Part shown: piece after piece, positions 45,625 to 53,605 of the stretch
How positions within the stretch are numbered: position 1 is the first letter of the stretch
Layout of the letters: each line of letters begins with the position of its first letter
DNA from: Aliidiomarina haloalkalitolerans
Lineage (GTDB): Bacteria; Pseudomonadota; Gammaproteobacteria; Enterobacterales; Alteromonadaceae
DNA length: 64,000 bases
Direction of reading: 5' to 3'
Assembly (NCBI RefSeq): GCF_003987315.1
Contig: NZ_PIPI01000005.1
Span: 62,001 to 126,000, forward strand
Made by a program: the position numbers and the translations under genes
Notes under the pieces: model-generated
The model's input: the letters and a program-made list of their open reading frames with translations, nothing else
Told to the model about the DNA's origin: nothing
Databases searched by the model: none

Positions 45625-48600
45625 TGGTGCACTGGTTATTGCAAAACAAGCTGGTCGTTGCCCTTCTAACGGTGGGCGTCATTGTTGCTGGTGTCGCCGT
45701 CGCGCCTTTTCGCTGGGATACTGGCTTACCGTCTTCACCGGTGGCAGTTGATGCGATTCCAAACCTTGGTGAAAATCAGCAAATTGTCTTCACTGAATGG
45801 CCCGGCCGCTCACCACAAGATGTCGACGACCAAGTGAGCTACCCCTTATCGGTGGCATTAATGGGCGTTCCAGGTGTAAAAGATGTGCGCACCTTGTCGA
45901 TGTTCGGCTTCTCAAGTATCTCAGTTATTTTTAATGAGGATATTGAGTTTTACTGGTCGCGCGCGCGACTCTTGGAAAAGCTCAGCAGCTTACCACCGGG
46001 CACTTTGCCAGCAGGCGTACAGCCCGCTTTAGGGCCTGATGCTACGGGACTTGGTCAAGTCTATTTATACACACTGGAAGGCCGTGACCCCGATGGTGAG
46101 CCGCTTGGTGGTTGGGACTTGGACGAGCTACGCTCCATTCAAGATTGGTATGTCCGCTATGGTCTGCTCGCTGCCGAAGGGATCAGCGAAGTCGCTTCAA
46201 TCGGTGGTTACGTTCGCGAATATCAAATCGATGTGGATCCAGACGCGCTGCGTTACTACAACGTCAGCCTCGAGCAGGTGATGCAAGCGGTGGCTGAGTC
46301 GAATCTCGATATTGGTGCGCGCACTACCGAGATTAACCGGGTTGAGTATATCGTCCGTGGCGTCGGTTTTATTCGCTCCCTCGCGGATATTGAAGCCGCG
46401 GTGGTGCGGGTGGCGACGAATGGCACGCCGATTCGCGTTGCGGACGTTGCGACCGTTGGGCTTGGGCCGGCCGAGCGCCGGGGAGCGCTAGATGTGGCTG
46501 GCGCCGAGGCCGTTGGTGGTGTCGTGACCGTGCGCGAAGGCTTTAATCCACTAGCAGCGATTGAGAACGCTAAGGCGCAAATCGACGTGCTCGCCCCCAG
46601 CTTACCCGCTCGCGCTGTCATTGATTGGCAACAGGTGAGTCAGACCACGGTGGCTGATTTTGCGCGCGCACAAGGGCTACCGGACTATCGTGCTGCAACC
46701 CTGAATTTTGACGATGCCGAACAACGGCAATGGACCCAGTGGTTGCAGAATCATCCGCGTGAACGCTGGCCGCAGTGGTTGAACTTGAGCCAAGTGACTG
46801 TGGTGCCGTTTTACGACCGTTCCACGCTGATTACTGAAACCTTGGGCACGTTAAGTGACGCGCTCATGCAACAGTTGCTCGTGACCGCGGCCGTGGTCTT
46901 GTTGATGCTGCTGCATTTACGTTCAGCGCTGACGGTTGCAGCCATGTTGCCCTTAGCGGTGCTGATGACCTTCATTGGCATGCGTTTATTCGGGGTGGAA
47001 GCGAATATTGTCGCCTTAGCGGGGATCGCGATTGCCATTGGGACCATCGTCGATATGGGGATTATCGTTACCGATAATATCCTGCGACTGCGCAAGCAGC
47101 GTCCGGAGCTGTCGACCCATGACGCGATTGTGCAGGGGAGTCAAGAAGTAGGGCCGGCGGTGATGACTGCGATTGCCACGACTGTCATTAGCTTCTTGCC
47201 GGTGTTCACCATGACTGGCGCGGAAGGAAAGCTCTTCACGCCGTTGGCTTACACCAAAACCTTGGTGCTGATTGCGGCAATTATTTTAGCATTGGTCGTT
47301 GTTCCCATTCTCCTGCGCATCTTGTTGAGCGATCGCTTAAGTCGTTTCGACGCCTGGCTAGCTCGTCATCAAGGTGCCTATCGGTTGGCTTATGGCGGCT
47401 TAGTTGCGGTGGTGATTGTCGGTTTGGCTGGGCTTTGGGAACCACTGGGGCCAAGCGCTGGTAGCTTGCGCAATGTTGTGTTTGTCGCGCTCTTGTTTGC
47501 TGTGGTCGTTGGTGGTTTCAGCCTACTTTTGAAATTTTATGAAACGCTTCTGCGCTGGTGTTTACGCTTCAAAGCACTGTTTCTGGCGCTGCCGACCTTG
47601 GTCATTATCGCGGGTTTAGCGATTGTACCTGGCCTAGGCCGTGAGTTTATGCCTGCGTTAGACGAAGGCTCGTTCCTGCTCATGCCAACGACCATGCCAC
47701 ATGCCTCAATTGGTGAAGCACTTGATGTGCTCAGTCAACAGGACCGCGCGATCGCGGCGATTCCTGAAGTTGAAACTGTGGTTGGGAAAATCGGCCGGGC
47801 GGAAACACCGTTAGACCCAGCGCCAGTATCAATGATTGAAACGGTCATTAATTACAAAAGCGAGTTTAAAACCGACGCCAATGGCCGGCGTTTAAACTTT
47901 CGAGTCGATGGCAACGGTGAGTTTGTGCGCGACGGGCGCGGTCAGTTGATTGAAGATCGCCGCGGTCGACCGTATCGCCAATGGCGTGACCATATCCAAA
48001 GTCCACGCGACATTTGGGATGAAATTGTGCGCGCCGCACAAGTTCCTGGTGTGACCTCGGCTCCGCGTTTGCAGCCGATTGAAACCCGGCAATTGATGTT
48101 GCAAACCGGCATGCGTGCGGCGATGGGTGTGAAGGTGCAAGCACCGGATTTAGCCACGCTCGAAACCGCAGCGTTGGCAATTGAAGCCGCATTGCGAGAA
48201 TCAGACGGCGTCAACCGCGCTTCGGTGAGTGCGGAGCGTGTGGTTGGAAGCCCTTATTTGGAAGTTCATTTGCAACGCGACGAAATTGCGCGCTACGGCC
48301 TGTCGATTGAGGCAGTACAGAATACTGTAGCAGCAGCGATTGGAGGGGTTGAAGTGACGCGGACGGTAGAAGGCCGCGAGCGTTATCCAGTGCGAGTGCG
48401 TTATCAACGGGAGCGTCGAGACGACATTGAGAGCATGCTCAATGTGTTGGTCAGCACGCCGACGGGCGCGCAAATACCACTAGCGGATTTGGCCACAATC
48501 GAATTTCAACGGGGCCCGCAGATGATCCGTTCGGAAAACACCTTCTTAACCGCCTACGTAACCTTTGGTGCGGCGAATGGTTTTGCTGAAGTGGAAGCAG

Positions 48601-49337
48601 TTGAAGCGGCGCAAGCGCATTTGTCACAAGCGCGCCAGAACGGTTCACTGCAACTTGCCTCTGGGGTGAGTTATAGCTTTGCCGGAAGTTACCAGCAGCA
48701 ACAAAGTGCCATGGCGACGTTGAACGTGGTGATTCCACTCTCGCTCACACTGATTTTTATTCTGTTGTATTTGCAGTTTAAACAAGTCAGTACCGCCATG
48801 ATGGTGTTTAGCGGTATCGCGGTTGCTTGGGGTGGCGGTTTCATCATGCTGTATTTGTACGGCCAAAGTTGGTTTGCCAATTTTAGCCTGCCATTGATCA
48901 CGCAAGGTGTGACGTTACGAGAGATCTTCCAATTCGATGTGACCCATTTAAGTGTTGCCGTGTGGGTAGGTTTCTTGGCGTTATTCGGCATTGCCGTCGA
49001 CGACGGTGTGGTGATGGCCACTTACCTGAAACAACGTTTCGCGGAAGGGGCAAGTCATACCATCGAGGAAATTCGTGAGCGAACTGTCGAAGCGGGCTTG
49101 CAGCGTGTTCGTCCGTGCTTAATGACTAGCGCTACGACCATTCTCGCATTGTTCCCTGTTTTAACCGCCACCGGACGCGGTGCCGACTTGATGATCCCCA
49201 TGGCAATTCCGACCGTGGGCGGTTTGACCTTTGTGGTTCTGAGTATGTTTGTGGTGCCGGTGCTTTATTGCTGGCGAGAAGAGCTGAGCTTGCGCTGGCA
49301 GATGCGGCGCTCGGCACAGATAGAAAGTTCATCTTAA
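45624..49337 (+). CDS. cusA: CusA-type Cu(I)/Ag(I) RND efflux pump, long form
   Basis: An inner-membrane RND proton antiporter of 1237 residues, about 190 more than E. coli CusA. The CusA methionine triad is conserved (M687 in LLMPTT, M737 in SMIET, M825 in QLMLQT) together with the nearby Asp in LDPAP and Glu in MIETV, which supports Cu(I)/Ag(I). The proton-relay Asp in helix 4 is D477 (TIVDMGI). Extra sequence lies at about 335-390, at about 590-640 (two more hydrophobic segments between helices 6 and 7), and at about 745-785. It starts in the stop of the adaptor gene and is the last of the tripartite set. Confidence 0.93.
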   Translation: MVHWLLQNKLVVALLTVGVIVAGVAVAPFRWDTGLPSSPVAVDAIPNLGENQQIVFTEWPGRSPQDVDDQVSYPLSVALMGVPGVKDVRTLSMFGFSSISVIFNEDIEFYWSRARLLEKLSSLPPGTLPAGVQPALGPDATGLGQVYLYTLEGRDPDGEPLGGWDLDELRSIQDWYVRYGLLAAEGISEVASIGGYVREYQIDVDPDALRYYNVSLEQVMQAVAESNLDIGARTTEINRVEYIVRGVGFIRSLADIEAAVVRVATNGTPIRVADVATVGLGPAERRGALDVAGAEAVGGVVTVREGFNPLAAIENAKAQIDVLAPSLPARAVIDWQQVSQTTVADFARAQGLPDYRAATLNFDDAEQRQWTQWLQNHPRERWPQWLNLSQVTVVPFYDRSTLITETLGTLSDALMQQLLVTAAVVLLMLLHLRSALTVAAMLPLAVLMTFIGMRLFGVEANIVALAGIAIAIGTIVDMGIIVTDNILRLRKQRPELSTHDAIVQGSQEVGPAVMTAIATTVISFLPVFTMTGAEGKLFTPLAYTKTLVLIAAIILALVVVPILLRILLSDRLSRFDAWLARHQGAYRLAYGGLVAVVIVGLAGLWEPLGPSAGSLRNVVFVALLFAVVVGGFSLLLKFYETLLRWCLRFKALFLALPTLVIIAGLAIVPGLGREFMPALDEGSFLLMPTTMPHASIGEALDVLSQQDRAIAAIPEVETVVGKIGRAETPLDPAPVSMIETVINYKSEFKTDANGRRLNFRVDGNGEFVRDGRGQLIEDRRGRPYRQWRDHIQSPRDIWDEIVRAAQVPGVTSAPRLQPIETRQLMLQTGMRAAMGVKVQAPDLATLETAALAIEAALRESDGVNRASVSAERVVGSPYLEVHLQRDEIARYGLSIEAVQNTVAAAIGGVEVTRTVEGRERYPVRVRYQRERRDDIESMLNVLVSTPTGAQIPLADLATIEFQRGPQMIRSENTFLTAYVTFGAANGFAEVEAVEAAQAHLSQARQNGSLQLASGVSYSFAGSYQQQQSAMATLNVVIPLSLTLIFILLYLQFKQVSTAMMVFSGIAVAWGGGFIMLYLYGQSWFANFSLPLITQGVTLREIFQFDVTHLSVAVWVGFLALFGIAVDDGVVMATYLKQRFAEGASHTIEEIRERTVEAGLQRVRPCLMTSATTILALFPVLTATGRGADLMIPMAIPTVGGLTFVVLSMFVVPVLYCWREELSLRWQMRRSAQIESSS

Positions 49338-49353
49338 AAAAATGGAGTAAAAT

Positions 49354-49719
49354 ATGAAAAAGTTACTGACATTTGGTCTTTTATGGCTGCTTTTAGCGAC
49401 TGTGCAGACGGTAAGCGCGCATACTCAATTGGTGTTCTCAACGCCTGCACATCAAGCGCAGTTAAGCACGCCACCACCAGTTGTGCACCTTGAGTTCAAT
49501 GAGGATGTTCGCTTACTTAGCCTCGAGCTCGTGGGTGACAACAGCGGTACAGTTGATTTTGGCTTTCAGCGCAATCGTGCCGCCACCGACGTTTTTCATT
49601 TTGAATTACCGACATTGGCGGATGACGTGTATCACTTAACTTGGACGCTGATTGGTGCTGATGGCCATCGTGTTTCTGGTGTTGTGAACTTCACCGTTGC
49701 GAGTGAGTCTGGACAGTGA
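49354..49719 (+). CDS. copC: Periplasmic copper-binding protein CopC
   Basis: A 121-residue CopC: signal peptide residues 1-22 (ending VSA), then a mature N-terminus starting with His (HTQLVFSTPAHQ), which is the Cu(II)-binding amino-terminal His of the family, and a small beta-barrel with LEFNEDVRLLSLEL and GADGHRVSGVVNF. A Met-rich Cu(I) loop was not seen. It lies 16 bases after cusA and overlaps copD (GTGA), so it should be expressed with both. Confidence 0.93.
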   Translation: MKKLLTFGLLWLLLATVQTVSAHTQLVFSTPAHQAQLSTPPPVVHLEFNEDVRLLSLELVGDNSGTVDFGFQRNRAATDVFHFELPTLADDVYHLTWTLIGADGHRVSGVVNFTVASESGQ

Positions 49720-50579
49720 ATTGGGACGCCTTGCTTGCGATTAGCCAAGGTCTGGTTTACGTCGCGACAGCAACGTTAATTGGAGGCAGCTTTAGTCATT
49801 GGCTCTGCCTCCGAGTATTCCCTGCGGCGTCGCCGCAGGTGAATGCTTGGCATCGACGCATGATCACCGCTGGAGCTTTGCTTGGCCTAGTATTCGCGGT
49901 TATTGGTTACTTAAGTTTCATCGCTGGAATTAATGACTCCGGTTGGCGCGGTGCGTTCGACTTCGAACTCATGAGCTTTCTTATTTTCGATCCGCCCAGC
50001 CTAGTCGTAATGGCGCAAATCCTATTGTTCCCTGTGATTGCGCTCGTATGGCGTTGGTCAAATAAGCCGGTCGGTCAAGCTATCTTGATCCTGAGCTTGG
50101 TGCTTATTGCGTGGAGTTTTACGCTACGCGGTCATTTAGCCCAGGCCCCTGTCAGTGTACAGTTATTGCTAACTCTTCACGTCATTGCAATGGCGCTGTG
50201 GGGTGGTGCTCTGTTGCCACTTTGGTTAGCAGTGCAGCAGCCCGTTAGTGCGGCCACGACGAAATTACTCGAGAGTTTCGGTCGAATCGCCCAAATTTTC
50301 GTGGCAATTTTGCTGGGCTCAGGGCTAGTGATGGCATTCTATTTGCTGCAAAACCTAGCGGAATTCTGGCAGTCGCGCTATGGTCTGACATTAACCGCAA
50401 AATTGGTGGTGGTGAGTCTGTTATTGCTGCTTGCTGCTATCAATAAATTTGTTCTCGTGCCGCGCTTGCCGACAGCCCACGCACAGCGATGGTTAACCCG
50501 GACTATCTACGCAGAGATGCTTTTAGTGATGGTGGTGTTTGCGCTGACGGCGGTATTTACCGTAGTGATTGGTTATTAA
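49716..50579 (+). CDS. copD: Copper resistance membrane protein CopD
   Basis: A 287-residue polytopic inner-membrane protein with eight hydrophobic segments, CopD/YcnJ type. Typical segments are LLTLHVIAMALWGGALLPLWLAV, RFGRIAQI-like FGRIAQIFVAILLGSG and YGLTLTAKLVVVSLLLLLAAINKFVLVPRL. The start is a GTG overlapping the copC stop. CopC hands copper to CopD for transport across the inner membrane; direction in vivo is debated. It is followed after three bases by the glycerophosphodiesterase gene. Confidence 0.93.
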   Translation: MNWDALLAISQGLVYVATATLIGGSFSHWLCLRVFPAASPQVNAWHRRMITAGALLGLVFAVIGYLSFIAGINDSGWRGAFDFELMSFLIFDPPSLVVMAQILLFPVIALVWRWSNKPVGQAILILSLVLIAWSFTLRGHLAQAPVSVQLLLTLHVIAMALWGGALLPLWLAVQQPVSAATTKLLESFGRIAQIFVAILLGSGLVMAFYLLQNLAEFWQSRYGLTLTAKLVVVSLLLLLAAINKFVLVPRLPTAHAQRWLTRTIYAEMLLVMVVFALTAVFTVVIGY

Positions 50580-50582
50580 TCC

Positions 50583-52403
50583 ATGCTTTCAATTGCCCGA
50601 CTAAAACTTGAGGTTCTGGCGAACATCCGCTATCACCGGCGTTCATTGTTAGCCTTTCATGTGTATTTTGCCATTCTCATGGTGACCGTGTTGGTGCCAG
50701 CCAGTGCGTGGCTATTAACCGCTTTGGTCAAGTCAAGTGGCGCAAGTTTGGTTGGCAATGAAGACTTGTTGCGTTTCTTATTGCAGCCTAGCGGTTTAGT
50801 GTGGGCGTTGCTGTCGTTAACTTTGGTTTCGGTGGCGGTGTTTTTCCAGCATGCGGGCATGATGTTGATTACGACGCGCGATCGCAATGGCCAATTTCAT
50901 ACAGCGGCGCGGGCATTGTGGTACTTGTTGCTACACAGTAAAGCCATTCTCACTTTAGCCTTGATTCAAGTCGCGATTCATTTAGCCCTGCTGCTTCCTG
51001 TGATTCTGGCAGTGGGTTGGGCGTTCCAGTATTTCCTTGGTGGCTACGATATCTATTATGTGATTAACGCACTGCCACCTGAGCTTTGGTCGTTCCTCGC
51101 CTGTTGCTTGCTTGCCAGTGTCTGGGTGTTGGTTATCCATGGCAACCTGTATCTCCGTTGGTCCATGGCCTTGCCAGCCATGTTGTTAGAAAACCGCGGG
51201 CCGGTTTCAGCACTGAATCGTAGTGCTGAACTCACACTGGGCACCCGGCGCAGGATTGCGGCGACCTTGTTGTCAGTTGCAGCCATTTTGGCGTCACTGC
51301 CGCTATTCATTTCCTGGTTATTTGATGGGCTGGGGTGGACATTATTTAACATCTTGCCCGCTAATGATCGCGTGGTTGCCGCGACCGTCTTGGTGTTGTT
51401 GGTCAGTTATGCGTTGTCGAACTTAGTGGCGGCATTTATTGCCGTGAGTGGGAATAGTTTAGCTTTGCTGCGTTTGTATCATCAATATTGCTTGAACGAG
51501 GGTAGCCAAGAAAAAGTCTGCTTGAGTCAAACCAATGAGCCGCGTAATACCGGGTTGTTCGCGGTCGGTATTGAAGTAGTTTTAGTGCTTTTTGCGCTGG
51601 TGCAAGTGACCTACGCGGTTCAGCAATTTCGCCCGAGCGAAGAAGTCTTGAATATTGCTCATCGCGGTAACTCTTGGGACGCTCCCGAAAATACCTTAGC
51701 TGCAATAGAACGCGCGATTGTCGATGGCGCTGATTATGTTGAGCTTGATGCCCGCCATACCGCCGATGGTCAGTTAGTGCTCATTCATGACCGTGATATG
51801 TTACGGATAGCCGGTGAGCCAAGACCAATTTGGACGGTGGACTTCAGCGAAGTGCAGGATCTCGATATCGGCAGTTGGTTCGCGCCGGAGTTTAGCAATG
51901 AGCGTTTGCCCACATTAGCGCAGGCAGTCGAGCTCTTGCGCGGGCGAGCGGGACTCTATTTAGAAGTGAAGGGCGCGCCACAGATGCCCGATTTAGTGCC
52001 GATGGTATTGGCTGAACTGCGGCGGCTTGAATTCATCGATGAGACGATTTTAGCGTCACTAGCTCCAGTGGACTTGGCTGCAGCGCGCGCCATTGAACCG
52101 CAATTGCGAACCAGTTTGCTGGTGCATACGTCGGTCGGCAGGTTAGCAGGGCAAGACGTTGACATGTATGGTATTCGAGCGGCTTTAGCGACCCCAAGAA
52201 ACTTAAATCGCCTGCGCGCACAGGAGCAGGGCGTACATGTTTGGACCGTCAACGACGTCGCTGGCATGGAACGAATGATCGATATCGGTGTCGATGGCAT
52301 TATAACCGATCGCCCCGATTTACTGACTGAAGTATTGCAGCAGCGGGCGGAATTGAATCCTGTCGAACGGTGGTTGTTACGTTTTCGCTATCGACTCTGG
52401 TAA
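50583..52403 (+). CDS. Membrane-anchored glycerophosphodiester phosphodiesterase
   Basis: A 606-residue two-part protein. Residues 1-345 form a membrane domain of about eight helices of the GDPD membrane-domain type. From about residue 355 there is a GDPD TIM barrel: NIAHRGNSWDAPENTLAA with the catalytic His-Arg-Gly, EldaRHTADGQLVLIHDRDMLR with the metal-binding Glu/Asp and second His, YLEVKG, and VWTVND and IDGIITDRPD at the end. It would cleave glycerophosphodiesters or a glycerophosphate polymer at the membrane. It starts three bases after copD, so it is probably in the same transcript, though a copper link is not obvious. Confidence 0.9.
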   Translation: MLSIARLKLEVLANIRYHRRSLLAFHVYFAILMVTVLVPASAWLLTALVKSSGASLVGNEDLLRFLLQPSGLVWALLSLTLVSVAVFFQHAGMMLITTRDRNGQFHTAARALWYLLLHSKAILTLALIQVAIHLALLLPVILAVGWAFQYFLGGYDIYYVINALPPELWSFLACCLLASVWVLVIHGNLYLRWSMALPAMLLENRGPVSALNRSAELTLGTRRRIAATLLSVAAILASLPLFISWLFDGLGWTLFNILPANDRVVAATVLVLLVSYALSNLVAAFIAVSGNSLALLRLYHQYCLNEGSQEKVCLSQTNEPRNTGLFAVGIEVVLVLFALVQVTYAVQQFRPSEEVLNIAHRGNSWDAPENTLAAIERAIVDGADYVELDARHTADGQLVLIHDRDMLRIAGEPRPIWTVDFSEVQDLDIGSWFAPEFSNERLPTLAQAVELLRGRAGLYLEVKGAPQMPDLVPMVLAELRRLEFIDETILASLAPVDLAAARAIEPQLRTSLLVHTSVGRLAGQDVDMYGIRAALATPRNLNRLRAQEQGVHVWTVNDVAGMERMIDIGVDGIITDRPDLLTEVLQQRAELNPVERWLLRFRYRLW

Positions 52404-52419
52404 ACCGAGGAGAATCATC

Positions 52420-52947
52420 ATGATCGCATCGCGTGTGGTCGATAGCCCACTTGGGCCAATCACGATTACAGCAACGGCTACGGGAATTTGTGGCTTAGAT
52501 TTTGGGGCTTATGTTCAGGACAAATCTAGGGTTCAGGACAAATCTCGCGTCCAGACAAATACGCAATCCCAGCCCCAGCCGGCTGAACAAGCGCAGGCCG
52601 AAGGATGGTTGTCGCAGCTCAGTACAGAATTAGCCGAATATTTTGACGGGCAGCGACAGCAGTTTACGGTGCCGTTGGTGCCGCAAGGCACCGAGTTTCA
52701 ACAGCAGGTTTGGCAAGCACTGACCACGATTCCTTATGGGGCAACGGAAAGCTATCGTTGGTTAGCTGAACAAGTGTTTCGTCCGCGGGGCTTTCAAGCC
52801 GTCGGCCAGGCCAATGGGCGCAACCCGATTGCGATTTTAATTCCCTGTCACCGAGTCATTAACCTCGACGGTGGGCTTGGCGGTTACAGTGGTGGACTCG
52901 ACAAAAAGGAGTGGTTACTTGTTCATGAAGCACGTTTATGCGGTTAA
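52420..52947 (+). CDS. ogt: Methylated-DNA-protein cysteine methyltransferase (Ogt type)
   Basis: A 175-residue repair protein that takes O6-methyl groups from guanine onto its own cysteine. The active-site motif is IPCHRVI with Cys143; the DNA-binding helix region is TEFQQQVWQALTTIPYGATESYRWLAE and the NPIAIL segment precedes the active site. A short variable stretch after residue 30 contains a six-residue tandem repeat (VQDKSR twice), coded by 18-base repeats. The 3' end overlaps the next gene by 23 bases. Confidence 0.94.
   Translation: MIASRVVDSPLGPITITATATGICGLDFGAYVQDKSRVQDKSRVQTNTQSQPQPAEQAQAEGWLSQLSTELAEYFDGQRQQFTVPLVPQGTEFQQQVWQALTTIPYGATESYRWLAEQVFRPRGFQAVGQANGRNPIAILIPCHRVINLDGGLGGYSGGLDKKEWLLVHEARLCG
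52513..52548. repeat. 18-base tandem repeat inside ogt
   Basis: GTTCAGGACAAATCT followed by AGG or CGC occurs twice in a row (52513 and 52531), with a partial third copy after it. It encodes VQDKSR-VQDKSR in the loop between the N-terminal and catalytic parts of Ogt and keeps the frame. Confidence 0.92.
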
Positions 52948-53602
52948 AGTTGTCGTCGCTTCGATTGGTTTAGTTGGTATTTTGGCACTGAGTGGTTGTG
53001 GTCGCTCGGAGCCTGTACGCACGACTTTACCACCGGGAGAATTACCCAGTGTGCAGCGGCAGATGCAAGTATTGAATGATTTTACCTTGTCGCAATGGCG
53101 CGGCTGCAACACCGACTTTGAGCGCGGCCAAATTCTTGGTCGCGATGGTTATCAAAATTACTGGGTATGCTGGGGAACAACCTCGAGCGAGCACCGTTAT
53201 GCATTCACTTTGTTAGCGGCACCGGGTAACGAGCAAGGTGCGCAGGTCAAACTTGAGTTCCGCCGTGGCCATGAGCTCGGCACCAACGCCTTGTTACGAA
53301 CTTTCTTTTTGCTCGCCGGGGTCGACGATGAAGATGAGCGCCTACGCATGCGCTCGGACGTGAGCCGATATTTAATTACGCCGCCGGACGTACGTCGGAT
53401 GATGGTGCAGGCGAGTCAAACGCCCAATGGCTTGATCATGGAAATGGGTTATAACATGCCGCGTTCGGGCTATACGACGTTGCAGATCAACGCGCGTTTG
53501 CCAACGACCACCAATGAAGAAGAGAGCCCTACAGCGCCAATGTCACCGATTGAAACTGACGCTGAGGACGATGAGGAAACGCAAGGTTCGCAGTCGTATT
53601 AG
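52925..53602 (+). CDS. Predicted lipoprotein, function unknown
   Basis: A 225-residue protein, not recognised. The start at the ATG at 52925 (MKHVYAVK) gives a lipoprotein signal with lipobox LSGC near residue 23. The mature part begins with a Pro-rich spacer, has an aromatic YQNYWVCWGTTSSEHRYAF segment and a second Cys near residue 55 (WRGCNTDF), and ends in an acidic tail. It overlaps ogt by 23 bases. It converges on the RND pump gene with just three bases between the stop codons and no visible terminator. Confidence 0.75.
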   Translation: MKHVYAVKVVVASIGLVGILALSGCGRSEPVRTTLPPGELPSVQRQMQVLNDFTLSQWRGCNTDFERGQILGRDGYQNYWVCWGTTSSEHRYAFTLLAAPGNEQGAQVKLEFRRGHELGTNALLRTFFLLAGVDDEDERLRMRSDVSRYLITPPDVRRMMVQASQTPNGLIMEMGYNMPRSGYTTLQINARLPTTTNEEESPTAPMSPIETDAEDDEETQGSQSY

Positions 53603-53605
53603 GCC

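Noticed and set aside
48096-48302. Apparent loss of one CusA methionine (Leu in ARYGLS)
   Set aside because: I first matched the wrong Met residues. Realigned by the spacing of LLMPTT, SMIET and QLMLQT, all three triad positions are Met, so the copper/silver site is intact.
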